Positions 54,010 to 64,000 of a stretch of 64,000 nt of DNA are shown here, piece after piece. A model generated the notes under the pieces. The model was not told where the DNA came from. It ran no database searches and was given only the letters and a program-made list of their open reading frames with translations. The translations under genes were made by a program, and so were the position numbers. This stretch comes from Notospermus geniculatus (taxonomy: Eukaryota; Nemertea; Pilidiophora; Heteronemertea; Lineidae), in NCBI GenBank assembly GCA_002633025.1, contig NMRB01000522.1, positions 281,347 to 345,346 on the forward strand. Direction: 5' to 3'. The stretch's first letter is position 1. Every line of letters begins with the position of its first letter.

Positions 54010-55960
54010 CTAGTACGTTTCACTGGAATACGCGTCGTACATGACCAATAAGGAACGATGCGATACCCATGATTGAAAATTTCGCTGAACTGCCTGTGCT
54101 CCTAATGGGTGTACCTTTCACCGGATGACGGCAATTACTGTGTTAAACGCCACGTTGATATCCAGATCAATTTTACCATCATATATGGCGGATCGAAGTC
54201 AAAATGTTCGTCGGCGGAATCGAACACATACATACTTTGAAGACGGCTCATCTCATATGCATGTTATTGGTTAAATAAGGAAAATTTATACCAGCTGGAG
54301 GCGAATACAGGTATCGTTTCCATCAGCCTTTCGGATATGTAACATCAGAGATCAATAAATACCAATGAATTAATCAAGTCAGTTGGAAAGATTAGCAAAT
54401 GATTCGCAAAAATCAATTGCCGTTTGTTTAAAATCAATTGCAGAGCGTCAGTTTGTGTATGGATTACCGACGCTTCTTCTTTTTTATAAATCCAATAAGA
54501 CATTGCAAACTGAGTTCATATTTTAGTTATTAATGATGTAATTCATGTCATATTCTCACCATTTTCCTATATCGAACTTTTAAAAACTTTTTTCTGTTTA
54601 TTGTTATTTTGTTGTTGTTATTCACTGTAGACGTTTCATAATTTCCAAAAAGCAAATAGATTTCAATAATATACGACTTACATGTAGAATTGATTCTTCC
54701 GCACAAAATAACAGTTTTTCTCAGACGATATCATGATAACAACCCGTCAAGCAAAGATTACCAACGGATGAGTATACTAATCCTATAGGATTCTGAGTAA
54801 ACCAAAAGGTATTCAGTACCACCTCTACTACCTTCACACCTCCCCTTCGCTCTCCTTAATTTTGCGGATTTCTAACGACAAATGTCAGTGGGGGACTTCT
54901 AAGTTTGCTGTTTGAGGTAGCATTATCAACGAATCTTTATACCAAAACTTTTAAGTCACCCAATGCCTCCGGGTGTCTCGCGTCTATACCCCAACAACCT
55001 TTGAACAGTTGGATATAAAATAAAGGGCCACATATCATATTTTAGATGTGCCAAAGGGCTGTTTAGATGTGCACTTCCTCATCAAGAGTTTAGCAACTTC
55101 TTTCTCTTCAGTCAATATAATCTATCAAGAGCGTAGAAGAGTCGGAAGCAGATGATATATCGCCGGACAATAAACCCATTCACCTAAGCAAACGACGTAC
55201 CTCGTACCTTTGTTAATACGATACTCACCGTCGTGTCCCACATGTGTAAACAGTTACATTGTGAGAAAAAAACTTCAACGGGATTTCAAACCGAATGGTT
55301 GATCACAGAGTGGCGCGCTACAAGGGATCAGACTGAGTTTATGTTTTGATGCCTGGCACATTAAAATAAGCCAGAGCAATCTCTAGGTATATTCTATACA
55401 CAAAGCTGATCCACCAACTAAGTTACAATGGTAAAAAATTGAGACTACTGGCGTCATATCCCATGCCTGTATCCTTTCGGATCAGACCAACAAAAGACTG
55501 GAGCTTGTTGATACTCGTTCGGGCTTACGGCATTGTCAACGCAAAATGCAAATTCGTTTTGAGCACTTAATCTTTCATTGAGTGAATCATCTTCTCTGAC
55601 GTTTCTTTAACGAAAAGCCTTGAAACTTCCTCCTTTGAAGTGTTATTTTCTGCATGAAGTAAACTGTCACGACGCCAACGCTCAGCTGCATGGATTCCAC
55701 TTGACTGAGCCAAGGGATCACGACTTGATCAAACAGGACTGATACACCTTTCACCAAAGGAGTGCTCCCTGCAAGCAGGTTGAGTCTATTCGTTGCACAA
55801 AGTAACTATATTTGGGTTGAATTAAGCTGATGTTTTGAAAAATTGGCCTCTGAGACTGCAATTTTTTTGAAATTGGCCTTCGAGTACTCAATCATGCGTA
55901 ACAGAAGGAGCGCTGGGGGTTGCGTCCTTGCGCTCCAACCCACCAGGCAAAGAGCTTGCA
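54010..55960. other. Unassigned, A/T-rich sequence
   Basis: 54400-54720 is strongly A/T-rich. 55280-55325 has tRNA-like words (TGGCGCGCTAC, GGATTTCAAACC) on the minus strand but in the wrong order for a SINE head. Confidence 0.4.
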
Positions 55961-55974
55961 TAAAACCTACTTAC

Positions 55975-56041
55975 CTACGTCAGCATGTGCCACAACAGAG
56001 GAACGATCTGATCTTTTCCGTGGGATAGTGTTCGACACATC
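55975..56041 (-). CDS. Candidate internal exon on the minus strand (67 bp)
   Basis: On the minus strand a pyrimidine tract CTTGTTTTTTGTTTTCAG ends in a clean acceptor, and the exon closes at a perfect donor, GTAG|GTAAGT. One frame alone is open across it: DVSNTIPRKRSDRSSVVA then HADV, ending in phase 1. This pair of splice signals is the best in the window. No family recognised, and neighbouring exons were not found; 56073-56327 on the opposite strand is not supported. Confidence 0.35.
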
Positions 56042-56044
56042 CTG

Positions 56045-57700
56045 AAAACAAAAAACAAGAGGTTCTTAGCGTTTGGCTCCTTCATCACCGGAGTATACAG
56101 ACAGTATATGGAATATGCCGTCATGGAGGGAGCGATTACCCCGATTACTTGAGGATGGTGATGTCGGCCATTTGTCTGTGTTTCTTCCAAATACCTTGAA
56201 CATTAGCGAGGTTTATCACCTTTCCGACTTCAACTACGAGAATGAATTGCAGTCCGCTATGGACATCCTTGAAAAAAACGATTTCATAATCATAGACGTT
56301 TTAAATTCGTCAAACACGATAAATTGATCGCAGAAAAATATGGCCTGATAAGTGCGAATAAATTAATAATGAATATTGAAATAATGAATATCGGAAGTGC
56401 GGATAAATAATGAATATTGAAGTCGTAATCCTTGTCGTTACGACTTGAAACACGACTATGATATTTGCGATTTATGTGCACTTCCGGTTACGAGTCAAAA
56501 TTATTCCGCCACAGAGTTATGGCATTTTACGATTTGCAAACGTCTATCAAATCGTTTTTATCAAGGATATACAGCGGACTACAGTCATTCTGGTAGTTGA
56601 AGCCGGAGTCGGTGTCGGAAAGGTGCTAAATCTCGCTTTTGTACCGCGACCGCTAGGAGTATGTATACCCAAAGCTCGGCTTTAAATCGTCACTGGGTGC
56701 AGTAAAATCGTAAGTTACAGATCATTAACCCCAATCCCCTGAGCAGTTACTTGCAGTAACTTCGAGATATTTCACTCTGCACATGACCTTGGGACATGAC
56801 AGTAGCCGACAATTTCATTCAAGAAACGTCTCAGAATGTGATTAAATCCGCAGCCAACGGCTTTCCTCCAACAGTAAAACACGGAAGATGTAAAGCCGAA
56901 TTTGAACTAATAAACCTCACCTTGCGCCGTGTAAAATAGTTCCAGCGATCGAGGATCTACACCGGAAAGTTTTAAAATAAACTTAGTTTTCAGGGAGGCC
57001 CAATGATCAAAGACAAAACATACAGTTTGAGGGATCCTTTAAGAACGTCTTGGTTCGGGAAGATGTTAAACATGTCTGATTAGGTCATTTAGGCCTATAA
57101 AATACCGCCGCGAATGAAATGTATTCTGAGTAGTGTTCTTGCACCTGCCGAAAATAGGCGGGTGGATTTACGAGAAATATAGATTACCACGTAAAAATAA
57201 TGTCATCCTGTGAAGACAAGCTAATTTTTGAAAAAACATGAAGGTGTTTCGTGTCCTGGTGCTTGTCGGTTAAGTAACACATCCCAGAATGGGCGTTAAC
57301 CTATCTTTTTTTCGTCAAATATGAGCCAAGATGCTGATCTTGTCAATAACAAGGACAAGTGCCTTAAGACTTCATCGCAACCGTTTGTTGTTTGTTAAGT
57401 TGCTGATCACGACCGACGCAACATGCGCTCGACGGGGATTAGTATGAGAGAAAATGTTGTTTTACAATATACCTTGTTTTACATTTGAGGAAAATTTGCG
57501 GCAACTGTAAACGGGGATGGAAGCGTTCACTGCGACAACAAGCCTGGGACAATTCTATACGACTGGACTGCCGGGGGCATCATTGTTTGCTCTCTCCGTC
57601 GCCGCATATTGTTTGTGTGCGGTGACGAAGGGAAAGAGCGCCAAGAACCTCTGATATACTCCAGATGGTCGGGAGAGAAAAAACGCCGATTATTATTCAT
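56045..57700. other. Unassigned sequence
   Basis: A plus frame at 56073-56327 looks compositionally coding (it ends DILEKNDFIIIDVLNSSN) but has neither splice signals nor a domain. Nothing else supported. Confidence 0.35.
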
Positions 57701-57925
57701 TCATTGCCTGGTAAGGGCAGACGTCGCTAACATAAATAAATGATAGTGGAATAAAGATACTTGACCGGAGAAACCTCACGAAGAATTTCGGAGCGACAGC
57801 ATCCTGAGCTAATCAGGGTTCTTATGCTCGCTCCCTTGGTCACCGCGTGCGGAGACGGAGGGGGCGCGCTGGGAACCTCCGATATACTCACGATGACCGA
57901 CAGCGTCTTCGGCGACAAAACCAGT
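57600..57925. repeat. Diverged direct repeat
   Basis: GTGCGGTGACGAAGGGAAAG to CTCTGATATACTCCAGATGG (57617-57668) resembles GTGCGGAGACGGAGGGGGCG to CTCCGATATACTCACGATGA (57847-57896). A minus-strand donor-like ATC|GTGAGT lies in the second copy. Confidence 0.4.
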
Positions 57926-58059
57926 AAAACTGTCCGCTTGGCCTGACGGTGACTGAGTATACGGCACGACGACTTCAACTGTTAATTGGCAATTGCCGCC
58001 GGCGGCGTTTTGTGGTACGGCTAATAACGATCGACTAATCTGATCTAACAATTTATCGA

Positions 58060-60320
58060 TACATTTTCAGGGGCTAATAAAACCTAATTTTCTCACACGA
58101 TAATGGTGTTAATACATTAGAAATCAAGTTATCTTGACGAGATGCAGAGCAGTAGTGATTTTGAACCTTTGACGATTCAAAACTATCATTTTGATTGGAT
58201 ATTTTGACGATGACGTGGGTTCTCCACCAATTATGCTGATTGCTGCTGTTGATTTTTCTACCTAATGATATTACATGTACTTATATCGGGAATGGATAAG
58301 GCTATCTTATTACTTACTGTTTATTAACATTGACAATGTATAACAGGGATCGTTGTCGTACTTAAAGGGGATTTTGACCGCAGTCAGAATGGCAAGGGGA
58401 TGACTTTGGCTCGTCTCGCGAACGAGGTTATGGGTCGGGTTCAGATTTCTTACAGGACGGATGTTTTACAACCGCCAAACTAGAGACCCTGTTAATTCAG
58501 TAAACTGCCCGCTGGTCGATAATTTGACATTGGAATAACAGCCGGTCAGAATAAACCTGTATTATTACTTGGTAATACTAGACAAACTTTGAATTCTTTG
58601 CTATGGCCACTCCACCTGCGGTTCTAAGGTGCAAACATCTTCTAAATTAACAAGCAATTCCCACTCTTCCATAGTAGACACAATTAACTTGATTTAATGT
58701 CCGTAAAATTGACGCATCAATTTCAAGAACATTTTTTCTTTGGTTAGGGGGGTGTTCCTCTTTTCCCCAGCATTATTGTCCATTACATACTGTCTGTCCA
58801 TGATATTCTTATTGTAACCCAAGTCTTCCAGGGTTACTCATGCTTGCCATTCTTATTTGTATGTACATATTTTATATCATCATCATATATTTTTTAAGAG
58901 ATTAACAATATCATTTATTTCCTTTAACTAACTAGTGTACTGCACTGATTGATAATATGCCCTGACAGGCCTATATTTACATTGATACATTGCACTTTGC
59001 ACACACTTTGTCTTTTTTACGTCAGTGTACGAAAATATATATGTATATATATTTATACTTCAACTCAAATCCCTGGGAACTATACTCCGAGTTGCAGATT
59101 AAGGTTAGGCCAATCCTCACTCCCCAATCTCTTGTTCCATTTTAGGCGGTTTTTTGCATTTACAGCGTCCATAACACGAATTATGATTCATAATGATTAA
59201 TTTAGGTACAAGAGCCTCCAAACATACTGTAGGATTGGTCAATCTCCTTATAGAACACATACGAATAAGATTTCTATAAGTAAATGCAATACGTGATATT
59301 GTCTGAATTTGTTCCGGTGATTTTGCCAGCTTGGTGTTCAATAACAAGAAAATGATGTACCACCATATGTGGATATGAATCACAAGATAATAGGATTGCT
59401 CTCACCTATCAATTATAACTGACACTATTGTGCTTTGCCTCAATAAGAAGAACATATCTGCCAGGACTTTGTCATTATTAAAATGTGCTGCTAATGCCCG
59501 CGACAAAAGCGCAAAAACTGCATTGTACAAGCTGTTGGAGAAAATAACAGGCTATATGAAGGTCTTTTGTTGAAGGATTGCGGAGAATTCGGTCCAAATG
59601 ATGTATAACATCATCAGTTTTCATACTTCAATAACTCTGAACAAATCAACAACGGCCTTCTCTGCCAAACGGGGCATATTTACAATGTCGGATTTCACGT
59701 CTCGTCGCACATTGCGAAGATACTTTCTCAACTGAGAATTCACAAGAAGCTATTCGATATAGCGTGATTATCTTTTGAGATGGTTACTTGGAAAGATGAG
59801 CCGCCATCTCTCACGATGTGCAGCAGAAATAAAATAAAGGATCGCAGCGGACAGAACGTGGTTACAGCATTTGCCAGATACTAAAAATGGCGGGGAATGC
59901 TGGTCAGACGTAGTCATCATTGTTGTGGTCAAAATTTTAATAATTATCTAGTGTGAATAATCCACCGATATCGTGACATCATTACATGATATCACCTCAT
60001 GTAATGCCAGGTGCAAACATGGTCAAATCTCCATTATATTTTCTGAGTTCGTTTAATATTGGCTTTACTCCGCCGTACACGGCCAAATTTCTCATCAAAA
60101 TTTTCTGAATATCCTCAACAAAGGCATACATGGGTTACAGGTGTCCTAAAAAAATCGTACGAAAAAACTGACCGTGTCCGGCTTCATTGCATTTATGCCG
60201 TAGGCCCTAAATATGCATTTCCCCAGAAATTGTATGAAAATTTGAGCAAGTGTAGTGGGCATTCGTAACTTCCCGAAAGTTGATGATATTCTAAGTTGAA
60301 CTGTGGTCATGCCTGAAAGC
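58060..60320. other. Unassigned sequence with an AT microsatellite
   Basis: 59033-59058 is an AT-rich run with TATATATG units. No gene supported. Confidence 0.4.
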
Positions 60321-60329
60321 TTACTAGTG

Positions 60330-60535
60330 TGACAAAAAGAAGTTGGTGAACAATAGACTAGGGAGAAACAGGTGAACAATACAATAGAACGAAGTGGGTT
60401 GATAGCAGAATGAGTGAACAAAACAATAGAAAGGAATGAAAGGACATTGTAGAACAGAAAAAATGGTGGGTGAACGATACAACAGAAAGAAGTGGGTGAA
60501 CGATACAATAGAAAGAAGTGGGTGAACAACAGAAT
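60330..60535. repeat. Degenerate 26-bp repeat
   Basis: GTGGGTGAACGATACAACAG plus AAAGAA recurs clearly at about 60467, 60493 and 60519, with more diverged copies back to 60335 (GAAGTTGGTGAACAATAGAC). Confidence 0.8.
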
Positions 60536-60544
60536 CGTTATTGA

Positions 60545-61465
60545 AGATTCTTTCCTAAAACACGCTGAAACGGTTTTAAGAAGGTTTTTGTAACAGACTT
60601 ACCAAACTTGCCCCATCACTTCATTTTGCTTCAAGAAATGATTAGAATGCGTGCCAGATGACCCGATGACTATCACCAAACGAAAGTAGGAAATTAGATT
60701 TCCAATCCCTTGCCCTAAACCAACATGAACAAGGTAGGTGTTCAAACACAGCGCGACTAGACATAGTACATACACCCTTCACGTGTATAGGGATAAGTAG
60801 TCCATGAAACGACTGTCTGAGTGTCTACAATGACCTCTCTTTTTGCGTCGGTAAAAATATTCTATGATGCTAGACAAGTATGGATCCATGTTGCCTGCAG
60901 TCTTTTTACTTAGGCCCTACTCTTTCTCAAACCGTGGATAATCACCCCTTTTGTCGAAATGATCATTGGGCTCATTCCAATCACAGGAACGCAAAGTCAA
61001 AGAATGGAATTTAAATGCAACGAATTTTGGAGGGAGGACGCCTTATTTGCTAACCCGAGGTACATGTACACAGCAATGCCTACTTGCTAAAAGGTTGGTA
61101 TGTATCGACCTTATGCAGTTAATAATCGGCCACACTACCCCCTTCAACTTTAAAAACCCTTCTGTTGTACATGCTAGTTTAGTTTTATCGAGAAAGCTTG
61201 TTGTGCATTTAAAGATGGAACACCGATAAATTTTTATGTCGAGAGTTATTCACCTCTCTAATACTTTTCTCCATCCTGGGATACATGACACCGCAAGATC
61301 GCCAATAAGACAAACATGTTCAAGAACCAATAATATTCGTTCTTGATTGTGAATTTCTGCCTTTAGATTTTGTTTCTGAGCCGATAGATTTTTCAAACAG
61401 AGCTCGTCGAATTAAACTTCCGATGATAACTGCTTGACGCCATCACACCCTACAAGAAGGCTCCA
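60545..61465. other. Unassigned sequence
   Basis: An 87-codon plus frame at 60966-61229 has no domain or splice support. Confidence 0.4.
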
Positions 61466-61476
61466 ATGATTTTAGA

Positions 61477-61580
61477 CCAATCCAGCAATGTGCAAACGCT
61501 GATCTGATACGGACGCTGATTGGATAAACCAAACGTTCCATGACGTTGTTCGCTCGTGACGCGGACACGTGACCCAAAAT
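61477..61580 (+). promoter_or_regulatory. Promoter-like patch: two CCAAT boxes, TGACGT, CACGTGAC
   Basis: CCAAT at 61477-61481, ATTGG at 61519-61523, TGACGT (CRE half) at 61541-61546 and CACGTGAC (E-box) at 61566-61573 lie in order before CAAAATGGCG. CpG is dense compared with the surroundings. The pattern is that of an active animal promoter. Confidence 0.45.
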
Positions 61581-61604
61581 GGCGAAAGTTTCAACGGCCC
61601 ATTG

Positions 61605-62018
61605 ATGAGCGCGAGGCAATTACTCACGTTCCGCGCAAAAACTCGCGGAAGTCGACTCAAAAGAATGATATATCATCTGCGCATTCTTAATCCCTTCCGA
61701 TACAAGTTTATCCGATCGGATCGTCACGGAAAATGCAAAGAACCATCGATTTTCATGCTAAGTGATCATCTGTCCACCTTAGGAGTCGATGACAAATCCA
61801 TCCTTGTGGTTAATGCTATCACACCCACAGATATCGGTCTTGGGGACAATAGCGGCGTAGCGCGGCCAAGCATAGCATCACGTTCTTCGATAACTGGCTC
61901 CGAAATGGGCAGCTTAGTTCGTAGGCCACCGCCGTCGGCACCAAAAGTCTGCTGTGTCAACGACGTAGTACAAGTAGCATTCACGAACATGTACATGTAC
62001 AGTCTTTCAAATAAGTAA
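61605..62018 (+). CDS. ORF of 137 codons after the promoter-like patch; unknown
   Basis: The first ATG (61579) opens only eight codons. The next (61605) opens MSARQLLTFRAKTRGSRLKR, a basic start, then SDRHGKCKEPSIFMLSDHL, KSILVVNAITPTDIGLGD and a Ser/Pro-rich stretch (SRSSITGSEMGSLVRRPPPS). The last dozen codons run into the foldback at 61993, so the true exon probably ends earlier; no strong donor was found. Ser-rich, mildly basic composition suggests a cytoplasmic, disordered segment. I do not recognise a family. Confidence 0.3.
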   Translation: MSARQLLTFRAKTRGSRLKRMIYHLRILNPFRYKFIRSDRHGKCKEPSIFMLSDHLSTLGVDDKSILVVNAITPTDIGLGDNSGVARPSIASRSSITGSEMGSLVRRPPPSAPKVCCVNDVVQVAFTNMYMYSLSNK

Positions 62019-62911
62019 ATGGACAGCGTGTTTTTCAAATATCTCTGAGATAAAACAAGATAAATTGATGCGGTTTTCAACACATTGTGGTATACTTACT
62101 TGGTCACATACCTCATGTATTTGGGTCAACCTAATTTTAACCTTTTGTTATGTAACAGGCAATTTAAAAAAGGTCCATAAATCAACTTTTTTATTTCTAA
62201 TTTTTTTCAACCGATTTGGCACTGATGTGATCAGGTGATTGACATTAAAGACTCTTTGCCAAAAAAATCGGTGAAATCTGTTGTCTTTTTCGTGATGTCT
62301 CAAAATATCAAAATCTGGGATTTTTGATATTTTGAGATATTGATTATTTTTTTGCTGTTATTCGCTGCCAGACATGATAACAAGATGGCTACGAAATTTT
62401 CCACGTGTTTCCATTACCGATTCAGCTGAAAATATGATGTGAAATCTGGAGGCTGCAATAAAGAGGCTGAATATCATAACATTTAAGTGAGAAAAGCATT
62501 CAAAAACTGCATAAATTATCACCAGGGAATGAATGTTACCAAATGACTTTGAAAAATTATCGAATATATCAAAATTTCAAAAATCTCAAATTTTGATATT
62601 TTGAGATATTACGGAAACGGAAAAACATTTTCAATATTTTTTTTCGCAAAAACTCTCATTATCAATCACCTCATCACAACACTGTGAATTCTGCTGAAAA
62701 AAACTTGAAATAAAAAAGTTGACTTTTGGACCCTTTTTAAATTGCGTGTTACATAACAAAGGGTTAAAATTACGTTGACCCAAATACATGAGATATATGA
62801 CCAGGTAAGTACATCACACTATGTTGAAAACCGCATCCAATTATCTTGTTTTATCTCGGAGATATTTGAAAAACACGCTGTCCATTTACTTATTTGAAAG
62901 ACTGTACATGT
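61993..62911. mobile_element. 919-bp foldback
   Basis: ACATGTACAGTCTTTCAAAT at 61993 is mirrored exactly at 62911. The arms continue for about 350 bp with few mismatches, including ATGGACAGCGTGTTTTTCAA, TTTGGGTCAACCTAATTTTA and TATGTAACAGGCAATTTAAA with their partners. The loop (about 62346-62570) contains GATATTTTGAGATATT words repeated in both orientations. No long reading frame. No target duplication is recognised. Confidence 0.9.
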
Positions 62912-63182
62912 AGGGCCTACTTGGAAAAAAGAGCCGAAAATCTTTTTTGTTTGTCTGACAAGGCAGTTTGGAAGATAGATAACCCTACAACTAGGCCCAA
63001 AATTACACAGAGAGTATACTGTATTCTACATGTAGTTGTATGCGGAGAGTGTACGGAGAGTGCATCCTCCTTCAACACAAGGAGTGCATACTAGTTAGTG
63101 CGGAGAAATGGCATTCCAGTTGAAGCGGAAGGCACTGAGCGGATTCTAAAGTTCGATAAAGGTTTAAACTTGGGTCTCTAGA

Positions 63183-63345
63183 TCAGGGCCCGGTTGCACG
63201 AAACTCACGACAGCGCTATCTTGGTGTTAGCGCTAACTTGATGTTAAATGACGTAAAAGAACAATGGGTTTTTACGTCATCTAACATGAAGATAGCGCTA
63301 ACACCAAGATAGCGCTGTCGTGGGTTTCGTGCAACCGGGCCCTGA
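63183..63345. mobile_element. 163-bp hairpin element, GGGCCCGGTTGCACGAAAC type
   Basis: TCAGGGCCCGGTTGCACGAA, then CTCACGACAGCGCTATCTTG, pairs nearly perfectly with its mirror ending at 63345; the stem exceeds 60 bp. GTTAGCGCTAAC inside the left arm is itself a palindrome. TTTTACGTCAT marks the inner end. Confidence 0.9.
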
Positions 63346-63349
63346 GCCG

Positions 63350-63785
63350 TATAGACCCTGAATGTGATCAGTGATAAGTTGACCCGTGTACGGCGGACAT
63401 AACGGATTTGAAACCGTTCGCAAGCTTTGAAAATTGCCGATTTCCTACTCTTACCTGGTGTTCATTACGTAAAAGACCGATCTAGTTTACGGGATAAAAG
63501 CAATGGATTGATTTTTACACATCGAAGTTTAGTTGGCGCGATGAGGTGTCCTAGGAAACAAACGTTGTAAAGATCGGTTTAAGATTACCATCCAGCATTT
63601 AAAATGTTCTCAGAAACAAAAGATGCTATTGTTGAAAATTTGATGGGCTCGGCGCATCCTACACGTCGGCAAACAGCAGGCCTAATGTGGGAGCCTTTTA
63701 CAACACGGATATTCTTTCCTACTTAAAGCCTAGTGGCTCCCGGAGGCATACAGTCTATAATCTATTCTGTGCATCAGAATATCCA
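63350..63785. other. Unassigned sequence
   Basis: A minus-strand donor-like CCAG|GTAAGA near 63455 has no supported exon. No other feature. Confidence 0.35.
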
Positions 63786-63789
63786 TCCA

Positions 63790-64000
63790 GTATTGGATTT
63801 TCCATCAGGGCCGAAGCCAAAGCATTGGTCCTGGTAAGTAGGGAAGAGGCCACGACAAGCTGCTCATGTTCCTCACTTGGATGGGGTCTTTTACTTGCCC
63901 TTGCAAAGGCACATGGCACCACGACTTTCTGTAGGCCTACCATGCGATGGACTGAAAAGCCGAGGATGATTAATCCCATACGCCAAGGCTGGATTCGAGC
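63790..64000 (-). mobile_element. tRNA-derived SINE, truncated by the window edge
   Basis: Body matches 15886-16075 in order: CAGGGCC...GGTCCTGGTAAGTA...GCTGCTCATGTTCCTCACTT...CTTTTACTTGCCCTTGCAAA...CATGCGATGGAC. It ends with TGGATTCGAGC, the B box seen from the opposite strand, so the tRNA-like head lies just outside the window. Confidence 0.8.

Noticed and set aside
56073-56327. Plus-strand 84-codon ORF overlapping the region of a minus-strand exon
   Set aside because: Plausible composition only; no domain or splice signals.
57727-58051. Minus-strand frames with donor-like ATC|GTGAGT
   Set aside because: Starts are TTG, no acceptor is clear, and the area is a diverged direct repeat.

Overview
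The window reads as non-coding nuclear DNA from an animal, most probably a marine invertebrate. Coding density is very low. There are tRNA-derived SINE fragments with RNA polymerase III boxes, many short palindromic DNA elements, minisatellites, CCAAT-type promoter-like patches and candidate spliced exons. Palindromic words such as TACATGTA and AGGCCT recur throughout, as in some echinoderm, hemichordate and lancelet genomes, but I cannot name the organism. There is no bacterial-style operon, rRNA, CRISPR array or intact tRNA gene, and no complete gene I can name. Isolated Ns lie near 12891, 13526, 21962 and 43979. LAYOUT: 1-1990 and 10808-12880 are two direct copies of a 2-kb segment carrying a 34-bp satellite. 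2470-3010 is a foldback with a hairpin in its loop and a 63-bp minisatellite in one arm. 4350-4512 and 7515-8200 hold promoter-like motifs and short coding-like pieces, including an out-of-frame fragment of a RecQ/SF2-type helicase with a Walker A motif. 13150-14357 is a 1.2-kb foldback built from copies of a CGCATAATGTTACAC motif. 14856-14934 looks like a signal-peptide first exon. 15390-16205 is a cluster of SINE remnants. 17.7-19.1 kb holds a structured repeat and a GTGGTTACAC foldback. 20.3-23.3 kb holds a possible two-exon 5' gene end whose second exon was partly copied by a 1-kb tandem duplication. 23.5-23.8 kb is one palindromic element nested in another. 24-33 kb is intergenic with scattered elements. 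33.5 kb, 38.1-38.7 kb and 62.0-62.9 kb are further large foldbacks. 45.2-45.7 kb and 49.3-50.5 kb are tandem duplications of coding-like sequence. 55975-56041 on the minus strand has textbook splice signals. 61.47-62.0 kb is promoter-like with an ORF running into the 919-bp foldback. A SINE cut by the window edge ends the sequence. HOW IT FITS TOGETHER: the window is best understood as mobile-element and satellite biology. Non-autonomous DNA elements (foldbacks and hairpins, some with target-site duplications), SINEs and tandem arrays have inserted into and duplicated one another. The candidate gene pieces are fragments, and no pathway can be inferred. The most unusual items are the 662-bp CACCGCGGTG palindrome at 38.1 kb with a 6-bp target duplication, the 919-bp foldback at 62 kb, the GTTACAC-repeat foldback at 13.2 kb, a repeat at 17.8 and 30.3 kb whose adjacent hairpin keeps its pairing with different bases, and the helicase fragment at 8.0 kb.
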